64,000 nt of DNA, taken from assembly GCF_905220365.1 (NCBI RefSeq), contig NC_061128.1, positions 4,402,001-4,466,000 on the forward strand, given 5' to 3'. The notes beneath the pieces are model-generated. The model had not been told where the DNA came from. It searched no databases and worked only from the letters and a program-made list of their open reading frames with translations. Below are positions 48,871-60,900 of this stretch, piece by piece. Source of the stretch: Vanessa cardui. Its lineage: Eukaryota > Arthropoda > Insecta > Lepidoptera > Nymphalidae. How positions within the stretch are numbered: the stretch's first letter is position 1; each line of letters begins with the position of its first letter. The translations under genes and the position numbers were made by a program.

Positions 48871-51180
48871 ATAAAATAAATTAAACTATTAAATTTAATA
48901 TAATTTAGGTTTTATTATTAATATTTTTGTTAGATATAAACACTTCATTATAAACATAAACCTCCGTGGATGAATCCATGGAAATAAGCTAGTAAACCTA
49001 TTTATAAAAATGACAATCTCATTACCTTACAATTGTCTTTACAATGTTGTAAACGACATAATCATTTTCAACAACAATATTTATGATTGTATTTCCTTCC
49101 GTATTGAATAAATTATTAATGTTTTATGACAATTCGTCATTAAACGATTGCCTCGAACACCTCAACGAAGATTGCTTGTACTGCTAAAGTAGGCCTATAT
49201 GTCAAGGTTTTTAGGGTACAAGTTTGAAATAAATCACTCTATTAAATTGTAAAATATTCCTTTCTAGTCCAGACTAGGATACTACTGTAATGTCATTAGT
49301 CTTAAATATGACGACGCTTCTGGTTCTAGTTATTTATAACGAAATTCCCAAGTATATAATCATCCCCTGTTCCGATACAAGATCCGTCCCAAACGGGAAT
49401 AACCTCTCAATCTTGTTGTTGAAAACAAATCTGCTATGACTATGCCACGCGCGCCTTATTAAACTTTGTATAATTTTTACGAGAATATAACCATAGTTAA
49501 CAATAATTAAGTGTCCGACTGACCGTTTCGTATAAAACAAAAATAATGGCGACTTAATTTTTGACTTATCAAATGTTAATTAGTTCTCGCTATCGATACT
49601 AGTGTTCATATCGCGGAAACAGATCGTAAATTAAGTTGATTTGTTAAGTTAAATATTACGACCGGCTTGCAACATTTTTAATTACACTTGAATTTCATTA
49701 AATATTTCTCCCTAAACGATTTACTGACACGACTCGTAACCAACGCGGTATGTAAACGAGGTTTACTTAAAATAATAACTTATTATATATTCGATATTAT
49801 ACAAACGGAAGTAATTCATTTGACGCAAATATGAAGTGAAGCTACTTGTTGGACGTTGCTTGTAAAATTATTACTGGCTTTTTGTACGGAAGCAGATATC
49901 TTCGCGAGTATATTGAAATTTTACATGAACACGCTGTGTAACACGTAATTACATATTATGAGCGGGGAAAAATCGCCAAACACATGGCACTTCGTGTATC
50001 GTAATGAAGATGGCGCTACTAGTTCCAAGGCTCAGATCTCAAAAACAATTATGGAAAACAATAAATTATTTGTTTCGCCCGTGGCATCGAACCCGGTCCA
50101 ATTAGATGTCGACTCCGTCCCCAGTAAATCTCATGCGGCTACCATGCTACCCTAATTCATACGCAGCCGCCGACGAGCGATCGTAACTGTCGACATCGAC
50201 ACAAACTTTAACAGTTTCTCGCCTCATCGATAACTCAGCTTCGCAGCACTCATTCTGCGACTCGTCGATTTCATTCCATACACGAGATTTATTGTTACGC
50301 AGAGAATTTACTCGCATAAAGCTTTTTCAGATATATTTTTAGCGTCCACACATCTGTAACACAATATTCATCCAACGCGATAAGAAAGTGCAAATAATTA
50401 TGCACACCAAAGCTATTAATACTTTTATCATTTAAATTAATTTAAATTATATTCTTAATTATTACACATTCCAATTCCTTTCGTTTTTTATGACATTAAC
50501 TGCAAATCATTTAATTAAGAGTCAGCTGCTGTTTTATAGCGATATATCAAAAATTTATAACTAAAATAAATAATTCGTTACAAAGCGATATTTTTCCTAC
50601 AATTTAGTGTTTTGTTAATGTAATCATGTCGCTCTTGGTCAGAAGTTGTAAATGGGCCGGCGGCGCGTGCGCATGTGAGACGCACCTGCTCCTAAGACCC
50701 CAGTAATTATTCTACCACTTATTATATGATTATAAGGCTTTTTTGGTGCTTTCAATCAAATTACACCTTGGCCTGGCCACTTTGAACGAATGAGATGTCA
50801 TAAAGTTTTTTTATATTCCGTTATTACGTACCTACGACGGTTTCGTGGTAACGGTGTAAAACGGTGCCACAATTATTGTTTCGGCTCTTTGAGGTTATCG
50901 ATCGACGACACCTTTGCTCCATTATTATTATTATTATTATATGTTAAGAAAGCTGAGTGACACAACTCAAGCTAAGTGCTGAGATATGCTAAGTACATAA
51001 TTAGAGTTAAAATTTTTATTATTAGAGTAATGTACATTTAAAGAAGCAATATTTTAAAAATGAATTAAGTAACAACATAAACTATTTTATCTACCCGTGA
51101 ATTTATCTTAGAATATTATTGGATTCAAAATAATGATCTTTAAAAGTGGCTTTTATAAAAAACGATCTCGTGTCCAGCAC
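48871..51180. other. srp intron interior, nothing coding
   Basis: AT-rich with small GC patches near 50150-50270 and 50650-50690 ('gggccggcggcgcgtgcgca'). An ATT trinucleotide run lies at 50921-50939. The 65-codon frame at 49958-50155 has unbiased composition but no domain and no flanking splice logic that I trust. Confidence 0.5.
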
Positions 51181-51299
51181 AGAGATAGTTCGAAAGTCAG
51201 CCGTGATTAAACGTCTAAGCTCGCATAAATAGAATAGCAAAGTATCGACGAGATTTTAGAACGGACTGTCACTGAGATCGCATGATAACGTTATGGCTC

Positions 51300-51570
51300 C
51301 ATTCTAAAATTGCGCTCATGAAAACACGCAGTTTTGCCGCCGAGCGCATCGATCCTGTGATAAGCGGGCATAAATAAATAATTAGACGGAGAGCTGAGGA
51401 AGTCGAGGGGAATACGGGGCTAGGGGGGAGGGGGTATTCGGATAGTTCTTAGATAGTATCTCCCGCAACCGCGCTTTGTGTCAAACGTCAGATGTTTATC
51501 TATAAGATGTTTACAGATGTACCGGAGGGGACCGGCCCGAATCTCTGGTGAACGCAATCGACCGACACTC
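51300..51570. promoter_or_regulatory. GC-rich intronic island with G-quadruplex motif
   Basis: It contains 'gttttgccgccgagcgcatc', a G-tract cluster at 51407-51434, and 'gtaccggaggggaccggccc'. Composition contrasts sharply with its flanks. No exon reading. Candidate enhancer, inferred. Confidence 0.35.
51407..51434 (+). other. Canonical G-quadruplex motif
   Basis: Four G tracts of 4, 4, 6 and 5 bases, with loops of 5 (aatac), 3 (cta) and 1 (a) bases, satisfy the usual four-tract, short-loop rule with tracts longer than three. On the srp transcript this is the template strand, so the nascent RNA would be C-rich. Confidence 0.85.
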
Positions 51571-53095
51571 TAATATGCTTGATATCCGAGTTAATTACCT
51601 GTGCTCTACCCACGTCCGTGGTATGTGAGCTATGACGCGGATGGGAAGTTATAGTAGATTTAGTAAACGGGTTAATGTCGAAATTACAATTATACCCATC
51701 AATGTTTGATTCAAGAAATATCTATGAAATTATTGTGATGGCATACATATATCGGGAATAATAACTAAAAAGTAAGTAACTACTAAATCTATTCTCTTCT
51801 ATTAATAAGTTCCAGTAACTAGTTCTAAGGCCACAGTTCAGAAAAACTTTTTAAAAAAATGCCGCTGTAGTACCTAACTTACTTCTTCGAATAAACTTTG
51901 ATTCCATACATATCATTAAACGAGTTATTCTCACCATCTTTGTATGATGATATTATTTATTTACTGTCATAGATATCTCATTATATATAAGAGACTGAAA
52001 TAATATAATTTTGACCTGTCCCCAACGGAAGGTTATTCCTGTAAGCGTAGATCACGCTAGATGTCGCAGATATCGTGGCCGCGCGCCAGATCAGCGATCA
52101 TCTCCTTCGGCGGCTCAACGCCTAATTACAACATTTGAAGATATTTTATCTGTTCCACTACATCACTTATTTTTAAAAAAAGTATATAAAAAGCCTGTAT
52201 CAGTTTTTATTTAAAAGTATACCTGAATAAAATTAGTAAGATGACTGTTCTAAATTTATATAAAATTTAAGATTACTATTATGTTTCAAACGACCTATTC
52301 AATGAAAAGTCAAATAAACTGTTGTACCGGAAGTAATTTAAATTCTAGAAGTTTATTAATAAATTCCGGTAATAATAAAATGTAAAGTATAGCACAATAA
52401 AGTATAATAGCGACATTGGCCATTGCACAAATCTCTTTGCAGCGACCAAAGTGTAATTGTTTTGTAGAAGGACACGCGTATCGCGCAAACGATCAGTCGA
52501 CTAACTGCAGCTGCCTCTATGTTCCTTTTTTAAAAAGCCCGCAAAATTATTTTTAAAAAACCAAAAGTACAAAGCAAAACTTATCTATTTCGTATTTTAA
52601 AATAAAACTATTTGTTATAAATTAAAAAAAAAAAAACAATCATAAGTGTTAAAATAATTGTCTAATGAATATAGCATACAATTATTTATTAAATTTTACA
52701 ACCGTAGCAGTCAAAATGATTTAAGACTAGTATAAATGTATTTTGTTAAAAATTTGTTCAAAAGTATAATTATTCTAATTTTTAAAGTGTAAATAAATAG
52801 TTTCGTAAAGATAGATCGCACAATGAACTTTTAAAGTTCCTTAACATGAATATATTTAAAGCGTTCTCGTGAAGAGAAACGGCTCAGTTTCCCAAATATA
52901 TTACAAAGACAATAAATCAGCTGGGAATCGCTCGCTAAACAGAATGGGAGGCTCATGAATAAAAACATGCTATTTAGCGCTACACACCATGCCTTCCAGT
53001 ATACAGAAAACGGTTTTATTTGAAAGCCAGGTGTTCGAAAATTAACTCTAAGAAACGGTGTCAAGTATCAGAATTGCATATAAACTTTATAGGAG
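51571..53095. other. srp intron interior, AT-rich
   Basis: No gene or clear repeat. The short frames at 52011-52214 and 52831-53064 have no domain. Confidence 0.5.
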
Positions 53096-53099
53096 CTAT

Positions 53100-53245
53100 T
53101 ACCGTTGTGCTTTGTACGGCAGTTCTACGCAAACGCATTTCCGGCCGAACGCTGCCGGGAAAAAGCCATTTAAAACAAAAAAGAAAAAAAAATGGTAACG
53201 CGCCGCGCGCCGCGCTCGGACACTTCCGGTGGGCGCCATTTTTTC
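53100..53245. promoter_or_regulatory. CpG-dense intronic element with ETS-like and Pho/YY1-like sites
   Basis: 'gcatttccggccgaacgctg', 'aacgcgccgcgcgccgcgct' and 'cacttccggtgggcgccatt' are packed into about 130 bases. CTTCCGG is an ETS-family core and GGCGCCATTT (53232-53241) includes the Pho/YY1 core. Such a mix is typical of promoters or Polycomb/trithorax elements. Frames of 77-101 codons on both strands are composition artefacts. Confidence 0.35.
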
Positions 53246-54630
53246 TGTATTGCCAACAGATAAAATCTTTCCAGCCTACTGCGCAAACGCCCATTAAAAC
53301 ACATTTTTGTTTTACACGAAGATAAATTTGGCAAATTTTGATCCATACTACTTTGTCATTATTATATAGTTAACATAGTACTTGTAATAAAAAATAATTG
53401 CCATATCAGTTTTTAGCATCTGCGGCTAAAATTAAACAGTACAGCAACATAATTAGGAGTGAACGACATTTTGCACTGCCACAAAATTCAACGGTCGAAT
53501 CTATGTAAATGGGATCGCTGTTCGATGTTGAATATTCAAATTGATGTCATTATAACATTCGCCCAAACGTGCTGCCCGTTTGGCCACCAGCCAGTTGCAT
53601 GTGTAATGTAATGTAATGAGTAAATTAAACGCTCTTTTTATCTTTGCCGCTATTCATAAACTGGTTCAATAACCAGCATTAATAAAATGTACAAATATTA
53701 CCGAAAATAATTTATAATATTTATTACGCAGGAACACTCATTAAAGCATAATAAAAACTTCGTCATCTAAAGTGCTATAAAAAAACCAAGGGATCACTTT
53801 ATATTTATAAATCTACATTTAAATCTAATGCAAAAGAAAAACAGAAGAAAAAACAGTGACTGTCAGATTCCCTCGGATGTTGGCTGAACAAAACAGCACT
53901 TTAGACGAAATAAAAAAAGACTAGGAGAGCGTTCTCAATTCAAAAATTGAATTGATCGCCCCATTGTATTCGAAATGTATCATTTGAGCTGTTATTATGG
54001 GCGCTCTCTCTCTAGCTTCAATGCAACCTGGTAATCCAATACTTTTGTATGGAAGGCACTTAACGTTACGATCTAGTTACGAAACGGCTGATGTGTAGTT
54101 AGAACTTAATTTGTTTAGTATTTTATCGTATAATGTATAAGGATGGATTTGTTGCAGAGCTTGTTAATAATACTAGTTATTTATTGTGCAATTTGTTCTG
54201 TATACTTCTAAATTGTAATATCGTTTCGTCTGATATTGGTACAATAAAATTTGCTCAATGTTTCATGCAAAATATTATTAGTTCCCATGGTAAAAACATA
54301 GTAATTAAAGCGTAGTTGTTTTATCAGGGAAATATCGTTAAATGGCAAGGTAACGGAAGATGCCAAAAAAACTGGATTACATAATCGAATATTTAAAAGG
54401 TTTTTACAAAAAAAGTATAAGTCACAAAAAGCTAATCGTGTATAAATCGAAGGAAGTACCGAATAAACGAGCGTGATAAATTAAATAAACAAATTCATAA
54501 AAAGCCACAGACAGACGGGTAGGCTCTTTGTTACAATTTACGGTTACCTTGTTAGGGAAAATTATTCTTTATGATCAATGTTATTACAGTCCAGTTTACC
54601 TTAATAATTTATAAACAAATTTACTGGGCA
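53246..54630. other. srp intron interior, nothing recognised
   Basis: AT-rich, with no gene or repeat that I can support. Confidence 0.55.
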
Positions 54631-54635
54631 TTCAG

Positions 54636-54705
54636 ATTACTAGAATCGAACCCACGCACCTTCGATAATCCTATTAACTACTATTGTGGTTGCCCAAATA
54701 AATAA
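54636..54705 (-). repeat. tRNA-like SINE head relic
   Basis: On the minus strand: 'gggcaaccacaatagtag' (weak A-box region), then 'ggtgcgtgggttcgattcta' containing a good B box, then 'gtaatctgaatgccc'. The spacing fits a tRNA-derived promoter. No acceptor-stem pairing good enough for a functional tRNA was found. Confidence 0.5.
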
Positions 54706-57700
54706 TTTATTTTAGATTACATTCAATTGGAACCCACAGAGCTTTTAAATAAAATTACTTTTATTAATTATTCCTTGTCATTTGGTTTACAAAGTAATTA
54801 ACTGCAGACACGTGTTATTATTGAAATGACATAAAACTCTAAAATAACCGAAACATATATGTCATTTATGAATTTAATTACAGCACACAAACACAAATCA
54901 AAATCATTTGTTTTAAAACTTTACTAAGGTAACATTTATTTATTTTATAATAAGGATAAAATTTTCTCGAATAAGACTTGAAAGTCATCATTCATTTCTT
55001 TACAAGAATGTTTCCCATATCAATCAAGTCAACAAACAAGCAATGTATCACAAAGGGCCAATAAAATGTTTTTATTAAAAACAATAATACAAGAGTACGT
55101 TTAGTGGGACCGAAGGAGCATGATCGTTGCTTTTGTAACAGTATAATGTTAGTGAGGGCAATTTCAGCGGTCCCAATTGTAGCATAAGAGGCGTGTTTTG
55201 AGTAAACACTCATGTTTAGAGAGGTGTAGTTAACATAAATAGTTTTGATACTTTAGAGTGACTTTGAACTGCCGTATTTTATTTTAAGTGATTGTTAAGA
55301 AACATGCCTGATTGAGTGTTTTAATGTTAATTATACAACAACTGACAAAGTTTAAAATAATTTAACATATGTATATATGTGATACTTTTCAAGTTAATTT
55401 AAATTGTTACCATACTACTTTTTACGATCACTTTCTAATAGTCATTTTACAAATGTATCTTGTCAGTTCACCGTAAACTACGACACGAAATTTGGATTCT
55501 ACTAAAAACAGCTTATTATGAAGATTAAGTAAGTTATAAATGAATTTGTATATGTAACCAAACATTTTGATACTTTGACAGATTTTAGGCGATTTAATGT
55601 ATAGTATCAAGAACTGCTAGTTACGGTGCAGGCGGCTGGTGACGGAGGTGCATCACAATAGGCCCGTGCGTTATTGTATGAATTGCGTTTTTTGAGTGAA
55701 ATCGATCACGAGCCCCGACATTATACTGTATTTATTTACGCATTGTTACAAAATGTCTCTTTAGTGTGCCGATCTTTTAAAATGAATTTTATTTTGTGAG
55801 GAGGCCAACGGTACATAATGAACACACTCTAGTGAAATTTAAATTAAGAACATATATATAATTATAATCGTTTTATGTTTTTTATCTTTTTTATCTTAGT
55901 GTGCCTTTATATTTATATAAATGTACACATTTTAGGCAAACTCAACATGTTTATAAAATTATTGTATAACATCCCTTGCTCTAAATATAAAATGATATAG
56001 CATAACTTGATATTAAATTAAAATATCTTTAATACAAAATAAGCATTTTTTACAATATGTAAACTAACTTACCTAACATAAATTAATGTAAGTGCGTAGA
56101 CGATATATGATAGATCTAATTGTCGTGGTGCCTACATCTGTTTAGTTTAATTAGTTCGTACGTAATCCTCCGTGATCAAAATGCAAATAAATGCACATTT
56201 CAATAAATCGTCGGTAACGCGAAGACATTTATCTTGCAAACGGATTCAACTCGTTTCCACGAAACTAGATTCTCACATTTTTATGTATGATTGATAAATG
56301 AGCTCGCTCCGAAGGCCAAGAGGCCAACGAATGTTTACAAGATATCTATAAATATGTATGAGAAGGCGTTCCTTGCGTCTTGACATCGCTACTGGTTCGT
56401 TCCTTATTGTGCTCCTGTCATTATACCTTCAACTTCTGAAGTAGCAACCTCCTTTGTCGCTCTTAACGAATAATTAGACCAAACAGTATTGTCGTTCGGA
56501 TACTTGCAGCGGCAATAAAGTATACATTACAACAAAAAATCTCAAGTATTCGTAGGGTCGCTTTGAATGTTAATTCTCGTCATTGTAACGTTCCATTCCG
56601 TTACGTTTGTTCTTTTTCGAATGTATAGCAGAGCGAACGCGTAAGGGCGTTCCGAATACGGGGTTGTGAGAGTCGTGAGAATTGATTTTAGCACTAACAA
56701 AAACAGTTACTTGCACGAATACTTGGAATAAGTCTGAGTGCCGTAACATTGGCTGACGAAAAGGTCAAACCTGTCTTAAAAAGTCGAGTGGAATACATAT
56801 CTATCTAAAACACTAACCAAATAAAACTTAGAAAATAAGCTGCAATATTTAAATCTGGCAACTCGTTGAATTAAAAAAAATATTAAAGTCGTGATGTTTC
56901 ATAACCACAAAGTATTAGCAATGTCATCAGAATCATTCGTTTTAACTTGACACAATTGTATGGGTATTATGACACATTACTCCCTGTAGGGTGCGACTGG
57001 ACCCTAAGCAGGCGACACCGAGATTCAGTCAAATCATCCTGAGGGATTACTGGCCCTTGGGAGAAACGATGGAGGGGACTTAATATTTTGTTAATACTTT
57101 TAAATCATATTTACTGAAGCATTCCCAAAGTGTATTTTTTAAACAATTCACGCGTTCAACATCAATTATTGCTACTTTGGTGAATAAAACATAATTGTTA
57201 AAATGTTTAAACTGCATCAACTCAAATCATTAAAATTGTTTATCGATTGTCAAATAATAAGTGACTTGGATTAATATCTAATAGCTGAGAAGAATCAACA
57301 AAAGATACTCGGACCTTTTTTAAATTTAAAACTACTGGTTAAAAAAATAGATAATAATATTATTTTTCAGTATTGGCATGGCATAATCGTTTCATCCTAG
57401 CATGTGTCATCATTATACACATACTTTTACTATAAATAATGTTTACCAGAAAAATTAAATTAGAATACAATTTTGTGATGAGTAAATATTACTGAATAAG
57501 TATTCGAGTAACGAATGTATAAATAAAAATTTTGTTGTGATAACATGTAGTTACTGATATGCACATAAAATACATGCTGTATATGCGAAACACATGAAGT
57601 AACGTGATAATATGAGAAAAAGGATGATATATGTATGTCCGCCACCAATCTATTGTGAAAGAAGAAATGATGCCTTTGTCATCCGCCCAGACTTACAAAT

Positions 57701-57781
57701 ACAGACTGAGATATTCAAATTTTGTGATCAACATGTTACTTATAGATATTTTTGTGTAGATTATATTATTCTATGACTTAC
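54706..57781. other. srp intron, finger-proximal end
   Basis: AT-rich, with a broader moderately GC-rich zone at 56160-56660 that may be regulatory. No coding exon or RNA gene recognised. Confidence 0.5.
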
Positions 57782-57916
57782 ATTATGTAGTTTATAGTAG
57801 AGTCCGCAGGCGTTGCACACCGGCTCCCCGTTCTGGTTACGTCGCCAAAGCGTCGTGGTTGTCGTCTTGCAGTTCGCACACGATGTGCCCGCTCGTCTCG
57901 CAGCGCTTTGCAACGA
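57782..57916 (-). CDS. srp: srp exon: C-terminal GATA zinc finger
   Basis: The acceptor is 'cctactttcag' and the donor 'aat|gtaagt'; the exon is 135 bases, 45 codons, phase 0 at both ends. It starts SLQSAARRAGTSC and encodes one GATA finger, C-x2-C-x17-C-x2-C, with zinc ligands in CANC and CNAC. TLWRR (the first-knuckle loop) and GLYYKLHN complete the core that reads WGATAR DNA. The finger spelling CANCKTTTTTLWRR is the serpent/GATA-beta type; pannier and GATAe use CTNCGTRTTTLWRR. Serpent directs fat body, blood cell and endoderm fates in Drosophila, and the silkworm homologue binds chorion gene promoters. The N-finger and N-terminus must lie upstream, beyond 64000. Confidence 0.97.
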
Positions 57917-60900
57917 CTGAAAGTAGGAAAAATTATCTTAATAATTGTTTAATTGAAACATCAAATCTGCAACACGGCGACATTTGAAGCCGCTTCCTTT
58001 GGGTATTTGCTTGAGATGTTCTAAAAATGAATCAGTACCACCAGTAGTACACTACTACCTGATCTAAATTTTAAAAGGTATTGCTTAAAATTATAAGATA
58101 TTTTCAAGGTTTTAGTTTGTTCAAATAGTCATAATAAATAAAGTATGAAATATCAAGAAACATGCAAATTTCCAAACGTATTAAATTTAAAACAATCGTC
58201 ATACGACAAAAGCACGCCGAGAAACATGTCGACTTACAAAAAGTGAACATTTGAACGTGAAGTCGAAAAAGCGAGTAGCTATCGTCGGCCCTTCTTACGC
58301 ACCTGCCCATTACTACACGTCAATCAAACAAAAAATATCCACGGCATGCGGTGGCCGTTTTATACAGTCCACAAAAGTGCCTCACTCAATTAAAAATGCA
58401 TTCGTCCTAAACCGACACGAAAATAAAACGAGTCGCACAATCCGACTCATAATAAATCCATTAATTTGTCATGTCATTTATCGAACAAAAAGTATTGAGG
58501 TCGTAAAATATTACCAACGAACTATTCGGAACGTCGACTCCGATCGATTCTCGGTAACTAGAATCGAATACTACCAAGATTATCGTGACCGCACCGGCGT
58601 ATTGTCCATTTTAATATTATAAGTGACTGTATCGTTCTCGAGTGAGTACTGACGAGCTCGAAAAATCAATAATAATACCTAAACGACTTACGTTATTTAT
58701 TCCGTTCTGAATGACTATTAATGTTCTCGTAGTGAATACAATTTTAATAACACAATAATCGTGACAATCATAAAATATGTCTGTAGTACGTTTAATATTA
58801 ATATATGCGGGTAATGCAAATGGCAAGTTAATCCTGTTTAAAAATAATCTCATAAATTAAATTATAACCACAAAAATAGTAAAATAAAAATTTTTTTATA
58901 AGTAGTTGTACACGTCAGTACGGGTGAATATTGGGATACCTAAATATTAAATGGTTTGCGTCAATATTCGCCTCGTCATGGCATCTTCTTTGTGCTTCAA
59001 TGAGATTAGAGCTCGCCATATTAGCCGAGCCAACAACCGAAACTGTTCCTTTCTATCGAAGAATGACTTAAGTACAATTCCATTGAAGGCACTCCAAGAA
59101 AAACATATTAATATTGCCTTCCGACGCTAGCTTTACAACCTAACTCTCGCATAAAACGGGACAAAAATGATGTTTAGGGTTTATGACTCAATTACGCGAA
59201 ACCGATTTTATAATCTGTAGATAAGATTTTCTCATCAAGCTATAACACCCGCTGCATCACACTGGTCCCAGGGGGACGCCGTCGGAATCGGAGGGGTACG
59301 GGCTAAGCCGATTACAGAAGTCAACCGCTCGTGGGGGCGCTTTTATTTCCATGGAAAAACGGCTGTTTAGTCGTAATTTTATGACCGAATTACTTTCGCT
59401 CCTCAAACACTGAAACGGTTGAAAAACGTCGTAAATTTTATAGATTAAATTATTCTCATTTAGCTCAGTCGACGCGTGGTCTCAGTGAAAGCTGCGGTCG
59501 TAATCAAACTTGGAACACTTCACATTCCTCGGTGGGATGAATAAAATCCTAAGCACGCGGACACTTGTACCCGACACCGAAGAGTTTTATTAATTGTTAA
59601 ACCCATTTCACTGTCAACAGCATTCCATCGCGATCGATATCGCGCAGGTTTCTAAAAATAACTATCAAACAGAGGACACGCCGACAAAGATAAAAAATGC
59701 TTTACACAAACAAACAGGGTAAGTTCAGTGCATATTGTTATGGTACTTTAATTTTCAGTGTAGTGTAAACTCAAAGGAGCGGGCGCAATGACAAAATCAG
59801 GGCTGCTTTTGTGCTGTGACACGAACAAAAAGAGCTCTATTGTTGTCATTTTGGACCGAATTATCTGATCATAATAGACGTAACTGTCCTCAGAAGTGGA
59901 CAATTTGAGCAAATTGCAAGTTTAGATTTGAAGGTACCTTATTCGATATATCCAATAATAACAAACTCGATATCACTCGTTTCATTAGTCAATGAACACA
60001 CGCTTAAATAATTACCAACGAATACGCCGAACGGATTAGCATCATTCCAACTCACTCAAAGTCTAATTCAATAAGCTACCCACATTAAAAACATATTTCT
60101 ATAAAGGCCAGCCCTCCCCGCTTTCTCGCGATCCAATCAGCCTTATCTTCCCCGACCCTACTGCAAACACCTCCTAATCAAATCAAATCACAGCCTCCGT
60201 CTTCCCTAATCTATCCGCCTATCTACACTCAAACATAAAATTATATTACAAAAAGGGATGGTTACCTACAGCCCCTCATATATTTGCAAACACTGGCAAA
60301 ATTTAACCCATCGGAAGCGTCCCTGTACTACATCCATATAACTTCGTAGCCGGAAAACACAAACCTACTTGTCTACACACAGACAAACCTCTTTCGAGCA
60401 CATCATGCACACATACCCGCGTATCAGCATATCTACGTCATCTAGATCCCACTATGAGAACCCCAAGGGGGAGGCAATCCATTTACCGTAGACCTCTCTA
60501 TACTGGAATTTCTTTCTTATATAAATTTGCCGAAAGATCATAATCGCTTAGCAAGAGTACTGTTTTTAAAGGTTTACACGGCCCCTAGCAGTGAAAGCGC
60601 GGAATCGATGTAGCCTTTACCCCTCGCCCCGCACCAGTTTTTCCGGCGTTCCGTCCTTATCAGACCGAAGCGATTAGATAAAGAGAGATAGAGCGTGAAA
60701 ATAAAGATTTTCATCGTGTTCACTCACACCGAGCTAGTTTCAGCTGAACAATAATATAGCGGTCGTTTTACGTGTGTGCTGTGTAGGTATTAAAGGTTTG
60801 TGTTATTTTATACGAGGGGTGTTGGTATAAAGGCTGTACCTTTAAATTATTAGGTAAGGAAAGTTGTAATAAAAACGTCGTTGCTTTTAATAAACCTCGC

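Larger units (their letters stand above)
37017..57781 (-). other. srp: srp 20.8-kb intron within the GATA DNA-binding region
   Basis: This lies between the donor 'cataat|gtaagtcat' (57781) and the acceptor 'ttcgcag' (37017), both phase 0. It splits the finger core (ending KLHN) from its basic tail (starting VNRPL). It contains SINE/LINE relics listed separately, a G-quadruplex motif, a long palindrome and several GC/CpG-rich islands (about 37900-38280, 38460-38520, 39000-39110, 41040-41110, 46640-46860, 50640-50690, 51300-51560, 53100-53245, 56160-56660). No coding exon can be supported inside it. Long introns of developmental transcription factors often house enhancers; that role is inference here. 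Confidence 0.9.

Noticed and set aside
53020..53325. Overlapping frames of 101 (+) and 77 (-) codons
   Set aside because: Open on both strands because the region is CpG-rich; no domain in either.
58251..58622. 123-codon plus-strand frame, one of the longest outside the transposon
   Set aside because: No domain, no credible splice or promoter context, and ordinary composition; it lies in an srp intron on the opposite strand. Could be revisited with RNA-seq.
59230..59350. Possible additional minus-strand srp exon (Pro-rich reading ending in a stop)
   Set aside because: The acceptor is weak, there is no donor, and an in-frame stop would end the protein before the zinc finger.
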